Assembly: GCA_963513935.1 (NCBI GenBank)
Contig: OY740766.1
Coordinates: 9,083,000-9,146,999 of the forward strand
Source: Aphrophora alni
Lineage: Eukaryota; Arthropoda; Insecta; Hemiptera; Aphrophoridae
Reading direction: 5' to 3'
DNA: 64,000 nucleotides
Part shown: positions 45,817-57,849 of the stretch, piece after piece
How positions within the stretch are numbered: position 1 is the first letter of the stretch
Layout: each line of letters begins with the position of its first letter
Made by a program: the position numbers and the translations under genes
The notes under the pieces: model-generated
Database searches by the model: none
Seen by the model: only the letters and a program-made list of their open reading frames with translations
What the model was told of the DNA's origin: nothing

Positions 45817-46791
45817 TTAAGGGGATATGGCAGTGAAATTACTAACTTAAATAAGGTCATCACTATGCTATTGAAACTTTTCATGTGTGTTTCATAGGTA
45901 TAAGAATACACATATTCGGGGAAAAAAATAATTTTTTTTACATGCATACATATAACATAATTTTTTTGTAACATTTTTAGGTAATTAACAAAATTTGATA
46001 TAACTCCAGTTCTATCGATTAGATTTTTACAAATACACCATCATTTTGTAGCGTATAACTGTCTTGAAATATTTAGGTAGAATTATAACTTTATCTCAAT
46101 AAATAAAATTTTTGTGTCATTTAAAAAATATTATATGTAAAATAATACAGTATATGTAAAAAATACATATTTGTGTTTATATTTACATACATATAAAAAA
46201 TATTTGAATACATTTTTTTCCAACTACAGATTGAGGCTGTTTTGCAACGCGATCCAAGCAAATCCGATTTATTAAAAATTTGTGTTATGTAAATTGATAT
46301 AACTCAAAAACTATTTGAGCTACATTGTTGAAATTTTTGTTGAAATGAGTGGGCTGTTGTTATCTACAAATTTAAGTAGAATTATTCATGTATGATCATA
46401 TAAAGATATATAAAAAAAATGATGGAACGTATAATCAATTTTTACATATTTTTTATAAAATTATCTAAAAAATTTATTGTTTATAGGACTATAGTTGTCT
46501 AGCTACCCAAATATTTAGAGGACATTAAATCCTACAATTTAACGTTTAAATCATTAAAATCTAACAATTACAACTGAAGTTATATCAAATTTTAAATAAG
46601 TTGACCGACCGGCATTTTCATAAGTCGGTTCCGTATTTCCAAAAAAAGCCTAAAAACTTCAAAAAAAATTTATTTTTTATTTTTTGACAGTTGTTTATTG
46701 TTTTTAACATTATAAATAATAAAAAAACACCAAATACCAAAAATTAACTTTTTTGGAAAATTTGCATGATTTCACTGCCATATCCCCTTAA
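45817..46791. mobile_element. Nested TTAA-flanked element
   Basis: TTAA (45817-45820) and TTAA (46788-46791) flank a 967-bp unit with perfect 19-bp inverted ends GGGGATATGGCAGTGAAAT. TTAA duplications are used by piggyBac and Kolobok transposons. The interior is AT-rich and noncoding, so this is a nonautonomous copy. It lies inside the 3.9-kb element and must be younger than it. Confidence 0.9.
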
Positions 46792-47198
46792 AAGAACAAA
46801 AACGTTAAAATAATACTTTCCCCAAGACGATCGTAATTATGAGTAAAATATCCATGTGATCTTATACATTTTTAAAATCTTTAAAAAAAAATTGTTACGG
46901 AAACACTGGTCGTTTATAGTTTTAGAAATATTTTGAAATATATTGAAAATATTGTAATGAAATATTTTATAAACCTTTTCTCAACATTTTTCTAATATAC
47001 GCCGGAAAATATTTTTTAAGAAGTTAAAAACATATTTGATTTTGGTTTATGGGGAAATGTTTTGCAATACTGTTTAATGTTTCGAAAATATTAATAAAAT
47101 ATTGTTTGGATACTATTAAAAATGTTTATAAAAAATGTTTTAATAATATTTGTTACAATATTTTACAAAAGAGATTTGAAAACTTTGTTTACATACGT

Positions 47199-47590
47199 AA
47201 CAACATAAAATAACAACCTTAAGAAAAGCTTGATAAATTTATGGGGGGGGGAAGTAAAGACAATTTATAAAGTCACTGTAGAATTAAAACATAGAAAATT
47301 TTAAAATATATTCTTACATAAAAATATGGCAAGAAATAACATCATAGGACTAAGAAAATTATTTAAATTGTAAAAATCATAAATATTACAGATAAAATTC
47401 ATTTGTAGTCAAAATAATAAAATAAAAACCTTAATAATAGCTTGATAAATTTGTGAAAAAAAGTGAAACTAATAACTAAATACAAATTTATAAAGTCAAC
47501 ATAGAACTAAAATATCGCAAAATTATAAAATATATTATTACATAAAAATATGACAAGAAATAACATCATAGGACTAAGCAGTAAGAATAT
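47199..47590 (+). repeat. Diverged tandem duplication of about 190 bp
   Basis: Two direct copies share ATAAAATAACAACCTTAA, AGCTTGATAAATTT, TTTATAAAGTCA, ATAAAAATATGGCAAGAAAT and AACATCATAGGACTAAG. They start near 47199 and 47409 and differ by several small indels and a G8 run in the first copy. Confidence 0.8.
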
Positions 47591-48889
47591 TTGTGTTCAA
47601 TTTTCTAAGTTTGTTTTTTTTCTAACTGCTGCCCTGTCGTTATCTGTTTCTGGCTATAAAACAATTTGGCAGGATAAAAATAAACGTTTATAAGTGTTGG
47701 TAATAAATAATTAAATTACATTCTCAAAACGTAATATTCTATTATGTTAGCCATTATATACTTGCAACATACAATGAATTTATAATGGTATGTAATATTA
47801 CATTAACCCTTAACTGGTACCACTAGTTTTTCAAACGCAAATGATAAAATGGGTGAAAACGCAATTATGACTGATTTCACAAACAACTCACAAAGTAGAT
47901 ATAAACGTTTACACTGACTAAACACTCCTTACTTCACTACATCAACATTGAAATAAAGCAAAAAAAACTAAAAACAGATAGAAGAAAAGCAGTTAACAGA
48001 AAAGCATTAGCAGCTTCAATTTAACACCTCACGACATTGTTACAGTAAGATGTGGGTATGGTATTGGGGTTTCCCACTATCCTTTCCTTTTTTAACAAAT
48101 CATAAATTAATTTGTTTTCAAACGATAATTTTACACACAACAGATTAAGAAATACGATAACGTAAGTAATTTAAAATAAATTATACTAGGCCTAATTATT
48201 TTGAGCTCAATTTTTCAAGTTTATTATTATAACCAATGTAGGCATTTTCACATTATTATAACCAATGTAGGCCATCGCAAAATCACTAAACCGCCCGATT
48301 CCGGGGCCCCAACTATAGACAAGTCGCGACAAAAACATATTTTTGTCAGACAAAAACATATACAGAAAAGTCGCGGGAAAAATAATTTTACAGATTTGTG
48401 TTCACAAGTGAATTACTAAAATTTTGTACATCTTGAAAATAATTATAACAATTATTCTGCTATGTTATATAACTTTGTTAATCAAAAAGTTTTGTAACGG
48501 TAAGACATATTTTTGTGTTCATGGCTTTCTTTCCCCAAAATATATTACTATACCATTTTTTTCAAGCTTATAGTTCATAACGCTGCTTCTTTTTGTATGA
48601 TGTGGTATATTTGAAATTAATTTTAGGGTAAGGATTTTTTTTAAATTTTTATATATTTTTTATATTTCTATTTAGACTAAATTACTAAACTTTTAAATAT
48701 CTTTTAAAAAATTATAAAAATGTTGTAGTATTTTTTAAGTACCCATAAACATTGACAATTTTTGAGAAATTTAGATTTTTTCAGTTTTTAGGGGTTTTGG
48801 GGGAGGCCATAAACCCCTAAAATATAAATATAAATATAAATTATATATATATATAAATTAAATATAAATTATATAAATATAAATATAAT

Positions 48890-49240
48890 ATAAATATAGT
48901 CAATTAAATATTGGTTTTCAATTAAATAGATACAAAATTTCATCTGAATCTGAAGCTGGATATTTCTGACACACACAGACATACATAACCGTGAAACCAA
49001 TTTTTTGTATTCAGAGAGTAAGAAAACGATTTTTTATTTTTTTAAAAAGGCATACTATACATACATGTAGAGGGATGCATCAAAACCATGTATGTGCATT
49101 AGGCCTATAAATACTAAATTATATGTGCAAATTAAAAATTATCGTATCAAAATAAAAACATGTACAAGCTCAAGACTATAGAAATAATAATAAACCTCCA
49201 ATCTACACAGCTTTGGGCGAAGCCGGGTAAAACAACTAGT
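48890..49240 (+). mobile_element. Helitron-like 3' end
   Basis: Ends TTTGGGCGAAGCCGGGTAAA followed by ACAACTAGT. A short GGC-GAA-GCC stem about 15 bases before a CTAG|T terminus fits the Helitron 3' rule (hairpin then CTRR, insertion before T). The flank resumes with the outer transposon sequence (GACGGAAG at 49243). A matching TC-start was not located, so the left boundary is arbitrary. Confidence 0.4.
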
Positions 49241-49446
49241 AAGACGGAAGTAAGTGAGAAGGTTTGTGAGAGAGAGGTCAACAGTTGTACAGTCTCAACC
49301 AAGTGGGATGCGTACAGTCAAGCACCTGCTGCTAGCGCTTTCTGATAGCTGTGAGTCAAACTTGTGATGAACAGCACCCGTAAAGCGTAGACTATTTCCC
49401 TATCCTATGTCGTGTCTTATAGTATTTATGTAGTCATTGATCGGAC

Positions 49447-50236
49447 ACAATCCTAGCTTGCTCTATCAGTACACACGTGTCGCTGCGTCATATCTGCTTT
49501 GCTATCATTTCTACTGGCTACATTGTCATAGGTAGAGGAAATTGATACGGAACTTTTTATCAAGAAATGTTTCAAAATATGGAAATTGTTGACAGAGGTT
49601 TAACGTGATAGGAACAAACAAGAGAACAGGATGGATGCGATTTTGAGTTTATCTTTTCTTATATAAAACGTAACGTCTCCGTCTATCTGTGTGTAAGCTT
49701 ATAGCTCAAGTGCCGCTAATCCGATTTGCATTCAATTTTCTTTCATATGGTTTTGTTTTAGTCTAGTTTAAATATTTCATTCAAATTGATTTATTAGTTC
49801 CCAAGTTAATTACAATATTTGTCTGTGCGGTAATTAGAAAAACCAGAATTTTTGACACATTTTTCGCGTTTTTTTTTTTTTTCCCCCAACAACGTAGATT
49901 TTGTCAGTGACAAAGTTGGTACACGATTTAAATGCTAATTGGAACTGACAATTTTTGTATAATCGGCGCAGCAATTCCTGAGTTATAACCTTTTTTTTTC
50001 AACTGTAAAATAGGAAATGAAGATTTTTGGCATAATTTGCGCATTGAATTAAAACTATGATTGAAAACATGTATGTGTTATCAGTAACATAATTGGTATA
50101 AGATTGTAAACCTAATTGGAACTATTTTGTTTTTTAACAAACAAACTTTGCTGTAGTTTCAAAGTTTTAACAATTTCTTGGAGCAGTTACGCGGAAATTC
50201 GTATTCTTTAAAATATTTTGGAATATTCATCAACAA
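49447..50236. other. Noncoding stretch
   Basis: 49660-49800 (ATATAAAACGTAACGTCTCC, CTGTGTGTAAGCTTATAGCT, CCGATTTGCATTCAATTTTC) has the flavour of a Helitron 5' region. No gene recognised. Confidence 0.4.
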
Positions 50237-50238
50237 TA

Positions 50239-51803
50239 CAGGGTGATTCACGAAGTTATCCCCACACTTATACAGCTCATTCTACTAGTAAAAATAATGA
50301 AAAAAGTTCATATAAACATTATGTCCTATCTCGTTTCGTTTAGCGTCTGTCTGTCTGTATGTGTTTTTTTAGAAAAAAATTTCTATCTTAAAAATGGTTT
50401 GAGATATCAAGTTGAAACTTTTTACATTTAATGACCTTATTAGTGTGCATCTTAGATAAAAGTTTCAAAATAATATCATTTACAGAAACAAAATGGCGGT
50501 CATTTAAAATGTTCAAATCCTAATAACTTTAAAACGAGTGATGTTACAAAAAAAAAGGCAAGATACATAAAAAATAGCCCCTTTTAATACAAGCATATAC
50601 ACACAAATATTAAACTGTATTATTGAAGAAAAAATAACATTATTTACTAAATTATATTAATTGTTATTAAATTAATTAAAATTACTATTAATGCCCATAA
50701 AGGTAAAGGAAATCACACTTAATATAAACAAATAAAACACTCGTACTATGCCTATACTATAAATAAAGTACACGTACGTATAACTAACAATAATACAGTA
50801 TTTCCTTAGAGAGGAATAGCCAAATCATCAGATGAATCATCACTTACTTCAATCTGGTCACTGTGGGAGTCTTCATCTTCTGTGTCGTCGTCGTTCCCAG
50901 CATCCAACACTATGATCCTGTCGTGCAAATCATCGCTGATGGCATCCACCTCCCACATCATGTCCTCAACTTTCTTCACGTGAGTGACGCACTTACTCCA
51001 ATCCTCCGAAGAAATATTGTTCAATGCATTGTGTAACAGAACTTCTACGGTATTCAGAGAATAATCAGCATTCTTCATCGCAACTTCATTTTTCACTGTG
51101 GCCCACACCAGCTCGATGGGGTTCAGGTCACAATGGTAAGGGGGCAACCGCAGCACTGTGTGACCACACTCCTCAGCCATTTTGTCGATTTTATAAACCT
51201 TGGCCTGTAATTTCAAGTAAATAGGGATGAGTTCTAGGAGCTCTGCCTTCACGTTCTTCGGATTGAAATTCACGCCGTTGTCTGTGAGCCATTCTTGGAT
51301 GCGAATTTTCTTCCAACTCATTTTTGGGATTTTATTGACTGTCTGACTGTGGTATGACGCATTATCCATAACAATGACGCTGTCAGGTGGAAGCGTTACA
51401 ATTGCAATGTAACACGTGTTATTATTTGTTTTTCGGAATTTAAGGAAGGAGGAAAAGTTGCATATCGTTACTGGAGTCATTAGTTATGATTCACTGACCC
51501 CAGCCAGTGGCTACTTAACGCGGCCGAGTCGCACAATAGATACCAAGGGTAGGCGATTAGTGCGGTCGACTGGGTTTCCGCCTCAAGCTGACTTGAATTT
51601 TACTATAGTAAGGTCATTAAATGTAAAAAGTTTCAACTTGATATCTCAAACCATTTTTAAGATAGAATTTTTTTTCTAAAAAACACATACAGACAGACGC
51701 TAAACGAAACGAGATAGGACATATGTTTATATGAACTTTTTTCATTATTTTTACTAGTAGAATGAGCTGTATAAGTGTGGGGATAACTTCGTGAATCGCC
51801 CTG
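50239..51803 (-). mobile_element. Tc1/mariner-group element with about 200-bp TIRs (DD83E-like)
   Basis: A 1565-bp unit has TA on both sides (50237-50238 and 51804-51805) and inverted repeats of about 200 bp: 50239-50439 against 51609-51803, starting CAGGGTGATTCACGAAGTTA on the left and CAGGGCGATTCACGAAGTTA on the right. TA duplication places it in the IS630-Tc1-mariner group. The TIRs are much longer than in most mariners. They contain a CGTCTGTCTGTCTG tract and remain about 95% alike, so the insertion is fairly young. The interior encodes a truncated transposase on the minus strand. Confidence 0.93.
50806..51480 (-). pseudogene. Truncated DDE transposase (D83E spacing)
   Basis: The 224-codon frame starts close to the TIR and reads VIVMDNASYHS at residues 36-46, the second catalytic Asp (D39) block of Tc1/mariner transposases. 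LPPYHCDLNPIELVWATVK follows, with the catalytic Glu at residue 123. Exactly 83 residues lie between D39 and E123, whereas most Tc1/mariner families have 34-41. The insert (about 50-108) contains WLTDNGVNFNPK. Spacing near 82 has been reported for the Sailor (DD82E) group, which is the best fit I know. The C-terminus (190-224) is very acidic (DDDTEDEDSHSD). The helix-turn-helix region and the first Asp are missing, so it is internally deleted and inactive. Confidence 0.85.
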
Positions 51804-51805
51804 TA

Positions 51806-52404
51806 TATACGTTCTCTAAAACACCCTAATCTAACCTTACCTAACCTAATTAAAGAAATATTTAGACATTTTTTAAAATATTAAAATTGCTTCACAAGTT
51901 TAAAAGTTTTAGGTTGTTTTATTTTGTACACCGCCTTGGGAAGCGACTCACGAAAGTAAACTACATTGAGATGTAGTCTAAATGTGCTAAGTATTGGATT
52001 GATTACGGTGGAATACATAATTATGTTAATTGCCTATTCTTTAACCAAACGTATCGCCCTGTTTTAGAAAAACATTTTTAAAAGAGGGAAAACAAAAGTT
52101 TTTGCAAATCAAATAGGCCTTTAAAATTGAAAACATCGGACATAAAAATACAATGGAAAAGATAAAAACAACTATAATTTTGATTTATGTGCAATAAGGT
52201 GAATGTTAAATGAATTCCATTTAACCACCACAAAATGCTTGGGTAAAATGGCTATAAGAGTTTTTATGTATATTTCAATAATTTTCTTTTATGTTTTGTT
52301 TACTAATTGTTCGATTGTATCAACTATAAAACTGGCTCTGTTTCAGGCTATGTCATTTTATGCCTAGAAATAGCCGAGTTAAAACACACTTTGATACTTA
52401 GGCT
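51806..52404. other. AT-rich noncoding stretch
   Basis: Short CTAACCTTACCTAACCTAA (TTAGG-type, opposite strand) near 51833-51851. Nothing else recognised. Confidence 0.5.
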
Positions 52405-52407
52405 TAA

Positions 52408-52704
52408 TTGCTATTTGATTTGGCACAGGTTTTGGTCGAGCTTTGCAAACAATGGAAGACATTTATCATAGAATGTCATCTGAAACTTGAAGGATACAGA
52501 AAGTTTGTCTTTTATGATTCAGAATACAGCAAGATTTATGATGTCTGTCTTTTGTATATTGATGTTTTGTTTTCATTAAATGCATCTACCTTGGAAGAGA
52601 AAATGTCACCATGTATTCTTGTAAAACATACCAGGATCATCTCTGCAATGAAGGATATGTCAAATGTATACAGTAAAATAGCTCTAAATTTCTCTCAAAA
52701 ATGA
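52408..52704 (+). other. Unassigned open frame, 98 codons
   Basis: An open frame with no early ATG, so it could only be an exon or a relic. It may start at the acceptor-like TTGGCACAG (52421-52429) and reads VLVELCKQWKTF, then KFVFYDSEYSKIYDVCLLYI and SLNASTLEEKMSP, to a TGA at 52702. Composition is more protein-like (mixed charged and hydrophobic residues, few repeats) than the shadow frames around it. I do not recognise the family. A decayed retrocopy or transposon gene is as likely as a host exon. Confidence 0.25.
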
Positions 52705-54778
52705 TTATAAAGTGTTATAAAACTAGAGCTAAGGGTCGCTTTTTTAAGAGATGAGAAAGGGTTAAAAAATCTGTTTACTTTATAGGGTACAGTACTTCAT
52801 TTTAGATTAGTGTGGTATCTAAAAATATAAAACCTTAAATATAAAAACCATAATATGTTTCTGTTTATTTTGAAGTTGTATACATAGACTATCCTGATTT
52901 TTAATATACCTATAAATATACTAACTTCCACACGTTTAAATTGAACCAAATTTATTGAATTTTGAACATAAATAATCACACTACAAGATTGTGAAATGAT
53001 TTTTTATTGTAAAATACTGATATTTCCAAAACTGTATTTATATTTTATCAAATATAAAATAACATACACATTTGTAGTGAATAATAATAAGAAATTAATG
53101 TTCAGAAGTTATTTGGCCCAAATGATATAAAATTATGAAGTTATTTATGATATAGAATTAATAATTTTTTTTTTAGATTGTACACATTTTTTTCCATCAT
53201 AACGTAGTCAATATTTATCTTAGTGCAAAAGGTAAGGACTTCAAGGATTCAGAATAAAGGGAATTTAATATCTAAAATGCATTTTTTTTTTAAATTTACT
53301 GTTTGACGTGTGGTTTTCTACTTATTTACAATTAGAACCTGTAAAAATGTCAGGTAATTTTAGCAGCACCCTTAAAAGGATACAACTCAGTTAATTTTAA
53401 TTGCTATGAAACCGGTTTAGAATGTAAAATGTATGTAAATTTTATGATGTTTAAACTTGTCTGAAATATTATTTCGTAAAATTGATACTGCAAGAGATAT
53501 ATTCGAGCTTTGAACTCTTATACTCCTCCCCTTAAAAAGAAACTTTACAGAGAACTCGGAAGTCATTGATTTCTTGAAAATGTAGTATTTTAAAACAACT
53601 TCCCTTAGTTTTATTCTACACTTGAATTTTTTAGTTTTAAAATTTATTTGTACTGTACCTTAGCAATAATTTGCACTCTATTGATTTTGAAATGCGTATC
53701 CTCTATCTTTAAACCTTTAAATATACAACGTATGCTACTGTAAATGGAAAACATATCTTACTTTATTTTTTTAGAAATAAACTCATAATAATATATTCAC
53801 CAAAAACAAGTTTCTTTTAATGACCATTTATATTTTTGGTTATACAGATAGATTCAAGCCCATTTAAATATATTCTTTAAAAACTATGAGTGGAATGGAT
53901 TTAAATTTTATGAGTTGGTATTGGAATAATACCAAGAAAATATATTATTATTATTTAATAAATAAATCAATTGATAAGTTTACTTTTTAATTTAGCATTA
54001 ATAATAATGGAAATATGACAAATAACGCACACTGTGACACAAATCACAATTGGGTCCGAGGCACAGCTATTTAAACTGCACATAACAATTATAAAATAAA
54101 GAAATGTACTACTAATTCAGCAAACCATCATTATTACAACATTTTATTTATATTTTTTTGGTTTCCATGGCTACAAATGAACATAATTCAAAAATGTGTT
54201 GGTGTTATACTAGTTTTGATTTTTGTAGACAATTACCAATAAATTGTATTTTTAGTTTTTTGTCGATAACTTGGTTATCCTTTGACCTACAGAAAAAGTA
54301 AAAACCCTGTTTTGTTTCTCGTTAGGAAAGAAACATATTTTGTCTCTTGTAAGTTTTTTGCAAAGTTAACGGTTTTTGAGATATCTTTCGTTAAAGATTT
54401 TAAATTGCCGCCTTTTTGAAAATTATTAAAATAAATTGTTGGTGTTTGGTAAGCTCGTAAAACGTAACATACAAAATACTTATACTAAATTTGAACTCAA
54501 TATCTTTACTATGTCTGCAGTTTTTTTTTTTTTTTTTTTTGAAAAACAAAACGACGGATAGACGGAAAATGAAGAGGAATTCGACTGTGTTAGACTTTTT
54601 TTTATTGGTTATAGAGTGTATATAATCCGAAAATGCCAGTCCACCTTTTTCGTTAGACCCTGTTTAGTAGAAAAGTGAAAATAAAAAAAGTATGGAAAGA
54701 CAGGTACCCGTAGTCGAAAACATAAAATAAACTTAAAGGTTTTTGCTATAAATAAATAATTTACTTAATGTTGCTGTT
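52705..54778. other. AT-rich noncoding stretch
   Basis: Very AT-rich, no gene recognised. 54290-54700 has family C-like pieces and a T22 run near 54519-54540. Confidence 0.5.
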
Positions 54779-55020
54779 AAAACATAGTTGCCACTTGTTC
54801 AATATGTTAGGGTACAGTGACTGTTACAGTCTCTCAACTCTAGATATGTTTATTTTAACTTTACAGTAACATAAATAAATCAGAGTGTCATATATTATTG
54901 ACCGACTCAAAGTACATTGTCATATTTGACTACTGAGAAACTTTGTTTGTATTTTCAAATAATTATTTGGAAGAAAATCGTTGCTTGGATAGGAAAATAT
55001 TTTCTTAGTCAGGGCTAGAT
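54779..55020 (-). repeat. Dispersed family B, copy 3 (inverted)
   Basis: Reverse complement of the 19350-19640 repeat: it ends with CTAGCCCTGACTAAGAAAAT and contains GTTACTGTAAAGTTAAAATA on the minus strand. It lies directly before the open frame at 55034. Confidence 0.75.
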
Positions 55021-55033
55021 TGAGATGCGTTGA

Positions 55034-55273
55034 TTGCTCAAGCTTTTATGGAGGTATCCCAAAAATCTCACAGAACTTGAACTATATGGTCTTTCTCAAC
55101 TTTGCAATGTCGTCCATCACAGTGTCAACTTGGTTTCACACGTCTATCATTTAGTAGAGAATGACACTGAGCTGCACCTTCAGTTTTGTGAAATTTTACT
55201 CAATGGAAAAAGAGAAGAAATTGGAATCCTGATGAACGTTCTCTGGTCAAAGTTTTCTTTAAGTTATCTATAG
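55034..55273 (+). other. Unassigned open frame, 79 codons
   Basis: Reads LYGLSQLCNVVHHSVNLVSH, then VYHLVENDTELHLQFCEILL and GKREEIGILMNVLWSK, to a stop at 55271. The first 15 codons have an alternative reading in the next frame (QAFMEVSQKSHRT), so a frameshift is possible near 55075. The peptide looks amphipathic and protein-like, but matches nothing I can name. It is flanked by two inverted family B copies (54779-55020 and 55915-56135), so it may be part of a larger element. Confidence 0.25.
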
Positions 55274-55755
55274 GTGTAAACTGACAGAATCATCAACTAT
55301 TACCAAGGTAACCCCATGTATCCACACTATCTTAACGACCTAAATTTGTTAGTTGGGAGCGGCCTGTACTGTGATGGTGCCTTGGCAACATCGATGGCGA
55401 ACTATCGCACTACCGGACAACCATTTATGAATTACTGGACTAAGAGTTTCTAGAAAGTGAATTGATGCAATCGAATGACCTGAATGGGCGACTCTTACAG
55501 ATGACCCTTTACCCATAAATTTCTTTTAATGAGGGTTTATCAAGGATAAAGTCTACTCCCATAAAACATATTCAGTTAATGAAACTGTACATAGCAAATG
55601 TATTTACTGAGATTAAAAATGACTAAGAACTCTGTCATCAGGTGTGCACCAGTGTCCAAGATTACATCAATCATGATGACCAATAATTTGAGCATTTAAG
55701 TAGCTACCGTCTCTTGTACATTTTTAACTAGTATCTTCTTTATAGTTAGTACATG
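55274..55755. other. Noncoding spacer
   Basis: Moderately GC-richer than its surroundings but with no open frame or repeat recognised. Confidence 0.4.
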
Positions 55756-55759
55756 TGTA

Positions 55760-55910
55760 GCATTCTTGAAGTTATCTAGCTGGAGATTTACTTCTTTCTT
55801 CATCTCGTTTTGTGTGAAGATACTTCTTTCATCTTTCCTATGAAATCTCACTTGACCAACTCTTGTTCTCTTTTGATCCTGGCGCTATTTGTTCAACGCC
55901 TTAGAGCGCA
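55760..55910 (-). repeat. Dispersed family A, partial copy
   Basis: Contains TAGCTGGAGATTTACTTC, TTTCATCTTTCCTATGAAAT, CTCACTTGACCAACTCTTGT and TTTTGATCCTGGCGCTATTT in family order. It lacks the hairpin tail. Confidence 0.6.
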
Positions 55911-55914
55911 GTCT

Positions 55915-56135
55915 GTGTTATGGCCTTTCAACTGTAGGTTAGTGTATTTTAACTCTTCAGAATCACAAATAAACCTGAGTTTCATGTATTATTTATCGAC
56001 TGGGTCAAAGTACATTGTCATATTTAACTACTACTGTGAAACTTAGTTGTGAACTTTGTGTTTTGTAATAATTGTTTTTAGAAATAAATCATTGTTAGGT
56101 TAGTAAATCTTAGTAAGGATTAGATTAAGGTTGAA
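55915..56135 (-). repeat. Dispersed family B, copy 4 (inverted)
   Basis: Shares TTTTAACTCTTCAGAATCAC, ATAAACCTGAGTTTCATGTA, GGGTCAAAGTACATTGTCAT and AGAAATAAATCATTG with copy 3. It is more diverged. Confidence 0.65.
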
Positions 56136-57849
56136 TAGGATCTACTGATATTATCTTCTAGAACCTCCTTGTTTGATTTATTTATATAGAGAGTAAATTT
56201 GCTAGTCTTTAAAAATTTCAACTTTTATATTTTGATGACTGATCTTCACGTTTCTTGACCTCAGAAAACTGAAAAGGTTATTTTCGACACACCATCCATC
56301 GTCGTCTGTACGTAAGCACGATAGCTGCCACAAAAATTAAGATAGGAACAAGGAACATGAAATGTGGTGTAGAGGACTGACTATAGTGCCTTCATATTGA
56401 AACTCATAAAAATTTAATTAAAAATAGCAATATAGCTGCAATTTTATACAGCTTTTGTTTATATCTCTTGTGTTAAATTAGATAAAAATTTGCAGATTTG
56501 AATTTTGTATTTAATGATACCAACTCCTGACCTCTCTATAATGACAAATAGCAAAGTTGTTCCCAAAAACGTAATTTCGAACCCTGACTTATCAAGAAAT
56601 GTGATATTCGTTGTAACGAAAAGATATTTTGGTGGCTTGCCTACTATTAACTATAGATTTTGGAAATCGTGTGAGCCCTAACCCGTATAGGTTATAATTT
56701 CCCTTTTGCCCTGACCAATTCACCAATCATAGGAGCCAGCTGTCGAACTTATAATATTAATTTCCCATAATTGGGTTTTATAAATTACAATAAAGAAAAG
56801 CCGGTGATACCGATTAAGCACTGGTTTGATACATGAACACACTCTGTTTCTGGATAGGTCTCACTTTGTGGTGTTCACAGATTGCTTCAAGTCAGCTGAT
56901 CCACTGCCACTGAAATATCACAACTGTGGGAGAGAGATTTCAACAAGATTCCAACTTGATATCTTATATCTCATTTAACAATGGTGCCAGAGTCAGCTAC
57001 TCCGTCATATATTTACGAGATCTGGCAGAGGTGATACACTGATACGAGCAAAGTGATTAGATCATTAAAAATATATATTTACACATCTATAAAGTCTGTT
57101 AGGACCTAACCGACTTGAAGAAAGTAATAATATACACAATTACGAGGTTTGATAACCCTGTTTAACAACTCTACTGGACAAAACTCTTCTTCATCTACCA
57201 ATACAATTTAACATTTCCTACAAGGCCCAAGAAATGAACTTTGGTGCATTACATTTAAAGGATGATAAGGCTGACATGTACCATGATACTGCCTACCAAC
57301 TAGTTTATTTATTTGTTCTTAATAACTTCTCTCCTTCTTTATTTACAAAATTTTAAACTTTTTGTGCTTAATATTAAAACAATAGTCAACATACAGCTAA
57401 CATGATACGTTGTGAATTTCTATTGTTAGTCTTTGTGTATTCATTAGTTTTCTGACTTAACATTAATATAGGCAGATTGTCAGTTGCACAAAATTTTCTA
57501 TTGCAGGCTAGTATAGCTATTACATAACTACCAAAATAATGTATCAAACTCTCGCAATTTTGTCATTATTTTTTACTGGGCCTATGTTTAGTTTTTTAAA
57601 TTAGTTGGATTTGAGGTTCTGCGAGTCCAAAAAATAGTTTGTCTTCAGTGCAGTGCTCTATAGCCTAAATTAGAAAATGTATTTTAATACATTTTGTATC
57701 TCGGAACATTTTATTAAATTTGTTTGATAACTTAAAATTTGGGAGTAGATGTCACAAATAAAAAAATACGATTTACTTAAAAGCGGCTTTAACAATTTTG
57801 ATTAAATTTTACTAAGATGTAAACCCTAAGATTCCAAGCAAATTGTATT
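56136..57849. other. Noncoding stretch
   Basis: No gene recognised. AACAATGGTGCCAGAGTCAG at 56978 superficially resembles an LTR-retroelement primer-binding region, but no LTR pair was found. Confidence 0.45.

Larger units (their letters stand above)
45499..49439 (+). mobile_element. TIR DNA transposon, long copy (CAATGACTAC family)
   Basis: Begins CAATGACTACATAAATACTA and ends with its inverted repeat GTAGTCATTG. GATCGGAC occurs on both sides (45491-45498 and 49439-49446, sharing one G with the element end), giving a 7- or 8-bp target duplication. The outer 165 bp (to GTTTCAG at 45664) and the last 197 bp (from GACGGAAG at 49243) match the element at 1-452. The core is about 3.6 kb of unrelated AT-rich DNA that includes a nested TTAA element, a local duplication and a Helitron-like end. 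No long open frame remains. TIR length near 33 bp and a 7-8 bp duplication would fit P- or hAT-like elements. The superfamily is not settled. Confidence 0.8.

Noticed and set aside
56975..57000. LTR retrotransposon primer-binding site (TGGTGCCAGAG)
   Set aside because: No LTR pair, polypurine tract or gag/pol frame nearby.
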